DNA of 64,000 bases from positions 1 to 64,000 of the forward strand of contig JADZGB010000040.1 of NCBI GenBank assembly GCA_020854105.1. Reading direction: 5' to 3'. Both the position numbers and the translations under genes were made by a program. The DNA is from Burkholderiales bacterium. GTDB lineage: Bacteria > Pseudomonadota > Gammaproteobacteria > Burkholderiales > SHXO01. This document shows, piece after piece, positions 10,926-19,900 of the stretch (positions are counted from its first letter, which is position 1; every line of letters begins with the position of its first letter). The notes beneath the pieces are model-generated. The model worked only from the letters and a program-made list of their open reading frames with translations. It did no database searches and was not told the origin of the DNA.

Positions 10926-11866
10926 CTTCGACGAGGCTTCGCATCGTTGCAGTCCTGCTCGGGCTGGGCCTGTCGGCCGGCGCGGGCGCGATCGACCTGG
11001 ACGAACTGCGCAGGGCGATCGAGGGACCGAAGAAGGAGGATGCGCAGAAGGACAGGAAGCAGACGGACAGGACCAGGAAGGAACAGCCGGCGGCGAAAGG
11101 CACTGCGCCCGCGCCGCAGGCCGAACCCCGGAAGAAGGACAAGTTCGACCTCGGCAAGGTGCTGTCCGCGGTGCGCGAGATCAGCGTGGAGGAGGAAGTC
11201 GAGATCGGGCGGCAGATTTCGGGCAATCTGCTCGGGGCGGCACCGCTGGTCCGGGACGACGCGCTGCAGGCCTACGTCAACCGGGTCGGGCGCTGGATTG
11301 CCTCGCAGAGCGGACGCGCGGATCTGAAGTGGACCTTCGGCGTCATCGAGTCGCCCGACATCAACGCCTTCGCCGCGCCCGGCGGGTACGTGTTCATCAC
11401 CAGGGGACTGTATGCGCGTCTGCAGGACGAGGCCCAGCTGGCCGGCGTGCTCGCGCACGAGATCGCACACGTGCAGGAGAAGCACCATCTGAAGGTGCTG
11501 CAGAAGCAGCAGCTGATGAGTCTCGGCAGCGAGGCCCTGTCGCGCAAGATCGAGGGCGAGGAAGTGGTGCAGAAGCTGATCGGCAGCGGTGCCGAGATCC
11601 TGGCGCGCGGCCTGGACAAGGGCGCCGAGTTCGAGGCCGACCGCGTGGGCGTGGTGCTCGCCGCGCGCGCCGGCTACGATGCCTTCGGACTGCCGGTGGT
11701 GCTGCAGGACATCGGTGCACACACCCAGGATGCGAGCAGCGTCGCCCTGCTGTTCAAGACCCATCCGCACCCCGACGAGCGGCTGAACGCGCTGAGCGAG
11801 GCGATGAGCCAGCAATTCGACGACTTCAAGGGCAGGGCACCGCAGCGGCTGGTGAAGCTGCACTGA
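10922..11866 (+). CDS. M48 family metalloprotease (YggG/LoiP-like)
   Basis: Signal peptide; LAGVLAHEIAHVQEKHHLKVLQ, GAEFEADRVGVVLAARAGYDAFGLP; ATGA overlap with the SH3 gene. Confidence 0.92.
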   Translation: MTSTRLRIVAVLLGLGLSAGAGAIDLDELRRAIEGPKKEDAQKDRKQTDRTRKEQPAAKGTAPAPQAEPRKKDKFDLGKVLSAVREISVEEEVEIGRQISGNLLGAAPLVRDDALQAYVNRVGRWIASQSGRADLKWTFGVIESPDINAFAAPGGYVFITRGLYARLQDEAQLAGVLAHEIAHVQEKHHLKVLQKQQLMSLGSEALSRKIEGEEVVQKLIGSGAEILARGLDKGAEFEADRVGVVLAARAGYDAFGLPVVLQDIGAHTQDASSVALLFKTHPHPDERLNALSEAMSQQFDDFKGRAPQRLVKLH

Positions 11867-11925
11867 ATGCTCCGGCCGGCCGGCGGCGGGCAGGCTGCCC
11901 TGCAAGCGAAAACAGCTTGGCTCAT

Positions 11926-11942
11926 GTCGGAACTGCTTACAG
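11926..11942 (+). promoter_or_regulatory. Distal copy of shared upstream motif (GTCGGAACTGCTTACAG)
   Basis: Same motif as 12131 and 13321. Confidence 0.55.
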
Positions 11943-12098
11943 CAGTCGCTCGAGGGAGACGCGACCCGAACATTCAAGCGACTCTCTATTTCTACGTGCA
12001 ATCAGATCGTTACGTTTCCTCACTGGAAACTGCGACAGGTGCGTGCGCGTATCGGCCGATCCAGCGGGAAGGTATACCTCATCCGTCTAGGGGAAAAC

Positions 12099-12121
12099 CC
12101 GAGCTGCTCAGATCAGCTCGG
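12099..12121 (+). repeat. Inverted repeat CCGAGCTG-ctcagat-CAGCTCGG
   Basis: 8-bp perfect arms, 7-nt loop, upstream of the first PEP-CTERM gene. Confidence 0.8.
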
Positions 12122-12130
12122 GACGGGTAT

Positions 12131-12147
12131 GTCGGAAATTCTTACAG
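12131..12147 (+). promoter_or_regulatory. Putative activator site (GTCGGAAATTCTTACAG)
   Basis: 66 bp upstream (start to start) of the sigma-54-like element; matches 13321-13337 at 15 of 17 positions. Confidence 0.65.
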
Positions 12148-12196
12148 TGCACTTCGCAGACGGAAAATTTAGTAATAGAAACAAATAGTTACAAGA

Positions 12197-12212
12197 TGGT
12201 CCGGCCTATGCT
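12197..12212 (+). promoter_or_regulatory. Putative sigma-54 promoter (TGGTCCGGCCTATGCT)
   Basis: GG-N10-GC spacing, about 50 bp upstream of the start codon. Confidence 0.6.
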
Positions 12213-12260
12213 TTGGCGGATGTCACCGGAAATACCCTCGGTGCATCCTCTGGGAGAACA

Positions 12261-13229
12261 ATGATGAGAAAGCTTCTTTTGGCCATGGCACTGGCAGCTG
12301 CACTGCCCGCGCATGCCTTGACCATCGACGTGATCACGGCGCCCGATACCAACGCCACTGCGGCAACCAAGCTGACCGATGCGGTGCTGGCAGCGAACAG
12401 CGGTATCAACGTGGTGAGTTCCACCTTCGTCGGCGACATCGCGACGAGTTCCACGAATCCGAATTCCGGGCAGTCGGGTACGTACACGGGCTTCAATCTC
12501 GTGTCGAACAGCGGTGGGCCGACTCTCTCGCTTCCGAACGGCATCGTGCTGACCTCGGGCAGCGCGAACATTCCGTTCACGAACACCAATTCGTCCTGGG
12601 AAGGCCATTTTCCGACCAGCGCCGGGACTGCCGCCGATCCGGAGGTGGAAGCGCTTCTGGCGGCTGCGAGTGCGCCGAGTTCCGTTACGAACGACGTGAA
12701 CTCGCTCGTCATCGAGTTCACGGTCGCGGCCGGGATCACGTCCGTTTCCGCGAACTTCGTATTTGGCAGCGACGAGTTTCCGGATCAGGGCGTGACCGAT
12801 TTCTTCATGTTCATCGTCGATGGCGTGAACTACGCGAAATTCCCGGATGGCAGCCTGGTGTCCTTCGTGGTCGGTCAGAATGCCGCGAACTTCCTCAACA
12901 ACGGCAACGGTTCGCCCGGCCAGTACCCGCTGGAGTTCGACGGCGTGTCGCTCGCGCTCGGTGTGGTCGGTATCCTCGATCCCAACAAGACCACGCACAC
13001 TCTCAAGATCGTGACCGGCGACACGGCCGACACGATCTACGACAGCGGCGTGTTCATCGGCGGCCTGACCAGCGGCACGGCTACCGGCGGTGGCGGCATC
13101 TGCGGCGGCGTGGGGCAGCCTGCGTGTCCGGGTGGTGATGACGACGGCGAAGTGCCGGAGCCGGGCATCCTCGCACTGCTGGGTCTGGCCGGCCTGGGTC
13201 TGGGCCTGAGCCGTCGCCGCAGGATCTGA
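12261..13229 (+). CDS. Choice-of-anchor L domain protein with PEP-CTERM sorting signal
   Basis: Signal peptide; SLVIEFTVAAGITSVSANFVFGSDEFPDQGVTDFFMFIVDGVNYAKFPDG; C-terminus VPEPGILALLGLAGLGLGLSRRRRI. Confidence 0.92.
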   Translation: MMRKLLLAMALAAALPAHALTIDVITAPDTNATAATKLTDAVLAANSGINVVSSTFVGDIATSSTNPNSGQSGTYTGFNLVSNSGGPTLSLPNGIVLTSGSANIPFTNTNSSWEGHFPTSAGTAADPEVEALLAAASAPSSVTNDVNSLVIEFTVAAGITSVSANFVFGSDEFPDQGVTDFFMFIVDGVNYAKFPDGSLVSFVVGQNAANFLNNGNGSPGQYPLEFDGVSLALGVVGILDPNKTTHTLKIVTGDTADTIYDSGVFIGGLTSGTATGGGGICGGVGQPACPGGDDDGEVPEPGILALLGLAGLGLGLSRRRRI

Positions 13230-13253
13230 TCGTTCGCAGTCCGGCAGCATCCG

Positions 13254-13284
13254 ACGGGGCCGCAATCGCGGCCCCGTTCGTTTT
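13254..13284 (+). terminator. Rho-independent terminator
   Basis: ACGGGGCCGC-AATC-GCGGCCCCGT followed by TCGTTTT. Confidence 0.9.
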
Positions 13285-13320
13285 ATGCGAATGCTATTCG
13301 TGCGCCAGGAGAATACCCGA

Positions 13321-13337
13321 GTCGACAATTCTTACAG
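13321..13337 (+). promoter_or_regulatory. Putative activator site (GTCGACAATTCTTACAG)
   Basis: 80 bp upstream (start to start) of the sigma-54-like element at 13401. Confidence 0.65.
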
Positions 13338-13400
13338 CGATCTTCCGTCCGATCGAGGTTCGTGACAGCAAGTCACTGACGCGAATCGAGAAAACGCCGC

Positions 13401-13416
13401 TGGCATGAAGCCTGCA
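13401..13416 (+). promoter_or_regulatory. Putative sigma-54 promoter (TGGCATGAAGCCTGCA)
   Basis: Good match to TGGCACGNNNNTTGCW with GG-N10-GC spacing. Confidence 0.75.
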
Positions 13417-13465
13417 ACCGGGAGAGCGCGCCTTCGTCGATACGCGCATCATCAGGAGACCAAGA

Positions 13466-14347
13466 ATGAAACTCGCATGGAAGTTCCTCGCCACGGCGGC
13501 CACGCTGGCAGGCCTGTACTCGAGCACCTCGAACGCAGCGGTCATCGCGGTCGTGGGCGATCGCTTCGAACTCGACATCATTGCGGCGGAGTTCCAGACC
13601 TACGGCGACACGGTCATCCGCTACAACGTCGGCTGGAGCCTGCTCAGCGATGCCGAGCTGGACACGGCGTTCGCCTCCGATGTCATCTGGGAAGGAGACA
13701 TTTTCAGCGGCATCTCCGCAGGCGTCCAGACGCGCATGGTCAACTTCGTGAACTCGAACAAGGGGCTGATGCTTACCGCGGAGCGTCCCTGCTGCGAGCC
13801 GCACAACGACGGCGTCGAGGCGGTCGGACGTGCGCTCACCGGCGACAACGGCCTGCTGGTCGGTGACCTCGGTTTCGATATCTTCGGCCATGCCTTCTCC
13901 AACAGCCCGACCACCATCCTGACCAGCCCGAACGACATCCGCGGTCAAGCGGCCCAGCACAATGGCCCGGGGCGCGTGCAGCCCACCGGAGGCGTGAACA
14001 GCGATGCCTGCTTCACGGCCTCGGGAGCGACGCTGGACGTCTGCACTGCAGCAGCATGGGGACCCGATGTCCTGCTGGACGAGGTGGGCCGGCTGATCAT
14101 CTACGGCGACATCAACAGCCAGCCATCGCTGGTGAACAACTTCGACGGGGACCAGTTCGAGAACATGCGCACCTTCCTGCTGACCGGCTTCACCGGCGGG
14201 GGCGGCGTGTGTGAAACCAATCCCAACCTGCCCGGATGCGACAACGGCGGCGGCGACAACGGCGGTGAAGTGCCGGAACCGGGCATGCTCGCGCTGCTCG
14301 GATTGGCCGGCCTGGGCCTGGGCCTGATCCGTCGTCGCAGGGTCTGA
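13466..14347 (+). CDS. PEP-CTERM sorting-domain secreted protein
   Basis: Signal peptide; Gly/Asn-rich linker; C-terminus VPEPGMLALLGLAGLGLGLIRRRRV. Confidence 0.92.
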   Translation: MKLAWKFLATAATLAGLYSSTSNAAVIAVVGDRFELDIIAAEFQTYGDTVIRYNVGWSLLSDAELDTAFASDVIWEGDIFSGISAGVQTRMVNFVNSNKGLMLTAERPCCEPHNDGVEAVGRALTGDNGLLVGDLGFDIFGHAFSNSPTTILTSPNDIRGQAAQHNGPGRVQPTGGVNSDACFTASGATLDVCTAAAWGPDVLLDEVGRLIIYGDINSQPSLVNNFDGDQFENMRTFLLTGFTGGGGVCETNPNLPGCDNGGGDNGGEVPEPGMLALLGLAGLGLGLIRRRRV

Positions 14348-14389
14348 TCCGCGCGGGGGCGCAGAAGTACGCAAGCACGCAAGCACCCG

Positions 14390-14422
14390 ACGGGGCCGCA
14401 ATCGCGGCCCCGTTTGTTTTTG
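14390..14422 (+). terminator. Rho-independent terminator identical in stem-loop to 13254
   Basis: ACGGGGCCGC-AATC-GCGGCCCCGT followed by TTGTTTTT. Confidence 0.92.
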
Positions 14423-14517
14423 CGCCGGCCTGAGGCGCGATGAGGAACGCGATCTGTCGGATGTGGGAGTTTGCTGGCTATACTCCGTCCTGCACGGTCC
14501 GCTCATGCATCGTCGCC

Positions 14518-15102
14518 ATGTCCAAGATCCTCGCCTTCGCCGGCAGCACGCGTACGCAGTCCTGGAACGGGAAGCTGATCCGCGTTGCGGTGGATTCGCT
14601 CCATCGCCATGGCATCGAGGCCAGGCTCATCGATCTGCGCGAGTTTCCCATGCCGCTCTATGACGGCGATCTCGAGGCGGGGCAGGGAGTACCGGAGCCG
14701 GCGCGAGCGCTCAAGCGGCTGATGGTGGCGCATGACGGGTTCCTCATTGCCTGCCCGGAGTACAACAGTTCGATCACCGCAGTGCTGAAGAACGCGATCG
14801 ACTGGGTGTCGCGTCCGCAGAAGGAGGATTCCACTTCCGCGTTCCGCGGCAAGGTCGTCTCCCTGCTCGCGGCTTCTCCCGGAAACCTGGGCGGAATTCG
14901 TGGTCTGTTCACCGTTCGGCAGATCCTCTCGGTGCTCGGCTGCATCGTCCTGCCCACTCAGTTCGGACTGGCGCGCGCGCACGAGGCCTTCGACGACAAC
15001 GGCCGTCTGGTCGAGCCTACCCATCAGAAGGCGGTGGATGCAGTCGTGTCCGAGCTTGGTAATGTGGCCAGCCGTCTGCACGCGGAGGATTCCAGGCAGT
15101 GA
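14518..15102 (+). CDS. NADPH-dependent FMN reductase
   Basis: MSKILAFAGSTRTQSWNGKLIRVAVDSL...LIACPEYNSSITAVLKNAIDWVSRP. Confidence 0.93.
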   Translation: MSKILAFAGSTRTQSWNGKLIRVAVDSLHRHGIEARLIDLREFPMPLYDGDLEAGQGVPEPARALKRLMVAHDGFLIACPEYNSSITAVLKNAIDWVSRPQKEDSTSAFRGKVVSLLAASPGNLGGIRGLFTVRQILSVLGCIVLPTQFGLARAHEAFDDNGRLVEPTHQKAVDAVVSELGNVASRLHAEDSRQ

Positions 15103-15207
15103 ACCGGCCGGGCCAGCGGCAACAGGCGAATCGACAGCCGTGATAGCAGCAGGGGCGACAGGTATCGGGCTTGCTGGATCCGTGGGCGACCTATGCGGGG
15201 AGGGGCG

Positions 15208-15819
15208 ATGTACGAAGGGACCGATGCGCAGCATGAGCGGTACGACACTTCGGCAAATGCGTGGATGTTCTTCCGCCGCTTCCTGCGACACCCGTCGACC
15301 GTCGCCTCCGTCCTGCCGAGTTCGCGCTACCTGACGCGCCGGCTGGCCGATGTCGCCCGCATGGGACATCTGCGCACCGTGGTGGAGCTTGGACCCGGCA
15401 CGGGCTGCACCACCCGTGCGCTGTTGCGCGTGATGGGGCGCGATGCGCGCCTGCTCGCGATCGATCTGGACGAGACCTTCGTCGAGAATCTGCGCGGTGA
15501 ACGTGACGATCGCCTGATCGTGCATCACGGCAGCGCCGAGCGCCTGAACGAGATCGTACAGGTGCACGGAATGCCTTCGCCGGATCTGGTGGTGTCGGGT
15601 ATACCATTCTCCACCATGCCGGCGGAATGCGGCCGGCGCATCGCGCAGCAGGTATGGGCGGCGCTCGCGCCCGGCGGACGCTTCCTGGCCTACCAGCTGC
15701 GCGGCCACGTGGCGCGGTTTGCAGCGGAATGGATGGGTCGTCCCGAGGTGCGCATGGAAGTGCGCAACGTCCCGCCCATGCGCATCTATTGCTGGAGCAA
15801 GCCGGCTGCATCGGCTTGA
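15208..15819 (+). CDS. Class I SAM-dependent methyltransferase (phospholipid N-methyltransferase/KsgA-like fold)
   Basis: VVELGPGTGCTTRALLRVMGRDARLLAIDLDETFVENLR...DLVVSGIPFSTMPAECGRRIAQQVWAALAPGGRFLAYQ. Confidence 0.85.
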   Translation: MYEGTDAQHERYDTSANAWMFFRRFLRHPSTVASVLPSSRYLTRRLADVARMGHLRTVVELGPGTGCTTRALLRVMGRDARLLAIDLDETFVENLRGERDDRLIVHHGSAERLNEIVQVHGMPSPDLVVSGIPFSTMPAECGRRIAQQVWAALAPGGRFLAYQLRGHVARFAAEWMGRPEVRMEVRNVPPMRIYCWSKPAASA

Positions 15820-15869
15820 GCGGATCGCCTTCCATGCCGGTTGGCGCCGCGCAACCTCGAGGAGAATTC

Positions 15870-16280
15870 ATGCACCGCATCTGCGCGATCGTCGCCGCCA
15901 TGTGCCTGCCCCTGTGCGCGCTGGCGCAGGCGCAGTGGGTCGAGGTCGGTGCGGACACCGAGGCAAGGTATTATGTCGACAGCGGCTCCATCGAAGTGGA
16001 CGGTGAGACGGCGCGCTTCCGCAAGCGCGGCGTGTACACGAACCCGCTCACCGACAATTTCAGCGGCCGGCCCGTGCTGTTCAAGGAGACCGTCGGCACG
16101 GTCGAGGTCGACTGCGCACGGCGCATCAACCGGGTGACGTCGATCGACATGATCGGAGTCGACGGTGAAGTGGTGTGGTCGTCGGGCAAGATGTCCAAGC
16201 GCATGTGGGAGGACGTGAAGAACAACACCCACGGCGCACAGACCTTCGACTACGTGTGCAGGAGCACGAACAAGTCCTGA
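15870..16280 (+). CDS. Secreted surface-adhesin protein E-like/hypothetical protein
   Basis: Signal peptide; QWVEVGADTEARYYVDSGSIEVDGETARFRKRGVYTNPL. Confidence 0.7.
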   Translation: MHRICAIVAAMCLPLCALAQAQWVEVGADTEARYYVDSGSIEVDGETARFRKRGVYTNPLTDNFSGRPVLFKETVGTVEVDCARRINRVTSIDMIGVDGEVVWSSGKMSKRMWEDVKNNTHGAQTFDYVCRSTNKS

Positions 16281-16303
16281 CAGGAACTCCATCTCGGCAC
16301 ATC

Positions 16304-16332
16304 GTCATCCCGGCGAAAGCCGGCGGGATCCG
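16304..16332. repeat. REP-like imperfect palindrome (GTCATCCCGGCGAAAGCCGGCGGGATCCG)
   Basis: Imperfect hairpin with GAAA loop, of the type dispersed in proteobacterial intergenic regions. Confidence 0.6.
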
Positions 16333-16371
16333 GCAAAAAAAAACAGACAAACGCCCTTAAGTCTGCGCTGA

Positions 16372-16794
16372 GCCACGGCCTCGGCCGAGGCGTGGTTCCA
16401 GCGCGCATGGGAGGCCGAGCCCGCCGACCCGGACACGGCGATCGAGGGCTATCGCGAGGCGCTGCGCGTCGATCCGGGCCATGCCGCCGCAAGCGTCAAT
16501 CTCGGTCGCCTGCTGCACGAGTCCGACCAGCTGAAGCAGGCCGAGGAGACGTATCGCGCAGCCCTGGGACATCACCCTCAGAATGAATTGCTGCTGTTCA
16601 ACCTCGGCGTCCTGCTCGAGGATCTGGGCCGTGTCGACGAGGCGGCAGCCGAGTACCGTGCCGCGCTGCGCAGCCAGTCGGGTTTCGCCGACTGCCATTA
16701 CAACCTCGCCCTGCTGTGCGAGAGCACGGGCAACAAGCTCGGGGCGATCCGCCATCTGCGCGAGTACCGTCGACTGGTTGCACGCGAGGGCTGA
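16372..16794 (+). pseudogene. N-terminally truncated TPR-repeat protein
   Basis: Open frame from the TGA at 16369 encodes TPR units AIEGYREALRVDPGHAAASVNLGRLLHESDQLKQAEETYRAALGHHPQNELLLFNLGVLLEDLGRVDEAAAEYRAAL... with no ATG/GTG upstream of the repeats. Confidence 0.65.
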
Positions 16795-16906
16795 GTCGCG
16801 GCCTTGCCGGCAGCGGCCGGCGCGCCGAGCCCGGGACGAAGGCTGATTCGCGGTGCCTGGCACGAGCATCCGTGAAGGCGAAGCCGGCGCCGCGTGTACG
16901 CGCACA

Positions 16907-16957
16907 GGGCGCAGCGGAGGACAGAGCGCAGCGGGGGACAGGGCGCAGCGGGGGACA
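16907..16957. repeat. 17-bp tandem repeat, 3 copies (GGGCGCAGCGGGGGACA)
   Basis: Copies at 16907, 16924 and 16941, just upstream of the alpha-2-macroglobulin gene. Confidence 0.92.
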
Positions 16958-16994
16958 GGCTAAGATAGCGGCGCCGTCCCATCCCGGAGGTCGC

Positions 16995-19900
16995 ATGCCG
17001 TTGTCCCACGCTGCCGCGCGCGCGCGCGCCCTGGCCGCCGTCCTGCTGCTGTGCGCGGCCGCACCCGGCCGCGCGGCCGAGGTCGAGTCGTTTTCCCCGG
17101 AAGGTACGGTCAAGGCAGTGCGGCAGGTGACCGCGCGCTTCAGCGAGCCCATGGTGTCCTTCGGGGATCCGCGTCAGAGCGATCCGTTCGACGTCGACTG
17201 CCCGCTGCCCGGCACCGGGCGCTGGGCGGACCACCGCAACTGGGTGTACGACTTCCCGCGCGATCTGCCGGCCGGTGTGCAGTGCAGCTTCGTGCTGCGC
17301 AGCGACCTGCGCAGCCTGGCCGGGGAGGGCGTCGATGCGGCGCGCTTCGCGTTCTCGACGGGCGGCCCGGCCATCCTGGAGAGCCTGCCCTACGAGCAGT
17401 CGCAGATCGAGGAGGAGCAGGCGTTCGTGCTCGCGCTGGATGCCTTCGCCGACAGCCCTGGCATCCTCGAGCACGCCTGGTGCGATGCCCAGGGCATCGA
17501 GGAGCGCATCGGTGTGCGGCTGGTCGAGGACGAGGATCGCGCGCGCATCCTGGACAGCCAGCGCTCCTTCGTCGACCGGCTGCTGCAGGCGCGCGCGCAG
17601 GCTGGCGAACTGGGCGATCTTCCACGGGCCGGCAAGGATGCCGCTTCGCTGCGCGCCGCTGCGCTGGAGCGCCTGCCCCTGGTGGTGCTGCGCTGTGCGC
17701 GCCGCCTGCCGCCCGAGAGCGTGGTGCGGCTGGTGTGGGGCGAGGGCATCCGGTCGGCCTCCGGCGTGCCCAGCGACGCAGACCAGATCCTCGAGTACAG
17801 GGTGCGCCCGCCGTTCACCGCGAGCTTCTCCTGTCAGCGCACGGCACGCGACGGCGGCTGCCTGCCCTTCCTGTCGATGTCGCTCGAACTGTCTGCGCCG
17901 ATTTCCCGCGCCGCTGCCCGCAAGACGATCCTGCGTGGACCGGACAGGGTACGTGCGCCGCGCCTGCCGGAACCGGACAACGACGGCGAGTCGATCACCT
18001 CGCTCGAGTTCGACGGTCCGTTTCCGGAGAACGCGCAGTTCAGGCTGGAGATCCCCGGGGACCTGCGCGACGATGCGGGGCGGCGTCTGTCGAACCAGAA
18101 GCGCTTTCCGCTCACCGTGAAGACCGCCGCCGCGCCGCCGCTCGCCAAGTTCCCTGCGCGCTTCGGCATCATCGAGTCGAAGGCGGCCGGCGTGCTGCCG
18201 GTGACGCTGCGCAACGTCGAATCCAGGGTGGGCGGACGCGTGCTCGGCTTCGGTGACGGCAAGGCGATTCCCGGCGGCGTGCTGCGTGTGGGCAATGCCG
18301 ATGCGCGCACCATCGTGCGGTGGATGCGCGCGGTGCAGGCTCACCAGGACGTGGAGTGGCTCGAAGGCGAGGACGGGGAGCGCGGCCGGGTGTTCGCCGC
18401 CGAGCGTTCGATCCTGAGCGGGGCGAAGGGCGTGCGCCGCATCGACGTGCCCAAGGCGGTGGGCGCGAAGACCTTCGAGGTGGTTGGCATTCCACTGCGT
18501 CAGCCGGGCTTCTACGTGGTGGAACTGGCCAGCCCCAGGCTCGGCGCGGCACTGCTCACCGGTTCGCACGAGGGCGCCACGGGCGGCGAGGTGTATCACG
18601 TCTCTACCGCTGCGCTGGTGACCAATCTGTCGGTGCACTTCAAGCAGGGCCGCGAGTCGTCGCTGGTATGGGTGACCGCGCTCGACACCGGCAGGCCGGT
18701 TGCGGGCGCACGGGTCTCGGTGCAGGACTGCGGCGGCAGGCAGTACTGGAAGGGAACCACCGACGCGCGCGGCATCGCGCGCAGCAGCGTCGCGCTGCCC
18801 AAGCGCGACGCGCTGCCGGGCTGCCTGGGGGAATGGGATCGGCAGTACATCGTCATGGCCGCACGCGGCGGCGATGCGAGCTTCGTCCTGTCGGACTGGA
18901 ACGAGGGGATCTCGCGCTGGCGCTTCAACGTGCCGGCCGGCAGCTACGACGGCCCGTACGTGGTCACCACGGTGTTCGACCGCACGCTGGTGCGGGCTGG
19001 CGAGACGGTGCACATGAAGCACCTGTACCGCCACCAGGCGGGCAGCGGCCTGCGCAACGTGGATGCCTCGCGCCTACCCGGGAAGGTCAGAATCGAGCAC
19101 GAGGGCAGCGAGGAGGTGTACGAGCTGCCGGTCAAGTGGGAGGGCGCAAGTGCGGTTGGCGACTGGCAGGTGCCGAAGGACGCGAAGACCGGCACCTGGC
19201 GCGTGCTGGTCGAGGACACGCTGACGGGCGAGCCGCGCACGCGGCAGGCCGGCAGCTTCCGAGTCGAGGAGTTCCGCGTACCGCTCATGCGCGCCTCCCT
19301 GGAGGCGCCGGAGCGGCCGCAGGTGCAGGCACGCGAGATCCCGGTCGGCGTGCAGGTGAGCTACCTGGCCGGCGGCGGAGCGGCCCACGCGCCAGTGGTG
19401 CTGCGCGGTCTGATGCGTCCACGTACAGTGCGCTTCGAGGACCATGCGGACTTCGCCTTTCTCGGCGGCGCCGTGCGCGAGGGCGTGCAGGAGACGCACC
19501 GCTACGACTGGCTGCGCGAGGAGTTCGGCCTGAAGGAGGACGCGCAGGACGGGACGGGCGCGGCATCGGACACGGACAGCCGCACGTTGAGGACGCGCCG
19601 GTTCGAGCTCGACGATGGCGGCGGCGCCAGGGTCACGCTGGGCGATCTGCCCGCCTACGACACGCCGCAGGAACTGGTGGCGGAACTCGAGTATCGCGAT
19701 CCCAATGGCGAGACGCTCACGGCGGCGACCCGCATCCCCCTTTGGCCGTCGGACGTCGTCCTCGGCATCAAGGCCGACGGCTGGGCCCGGTCCGCGGACA
19801 AGGGCGTGCATCTGCGCGCCGTCGCACTGGACCTGCAGGGCAGGCCGAAGGCCGGCGTGGCGGTGGCCTTCACCCTGTTCGAACGGCGCACCTACGCGCA

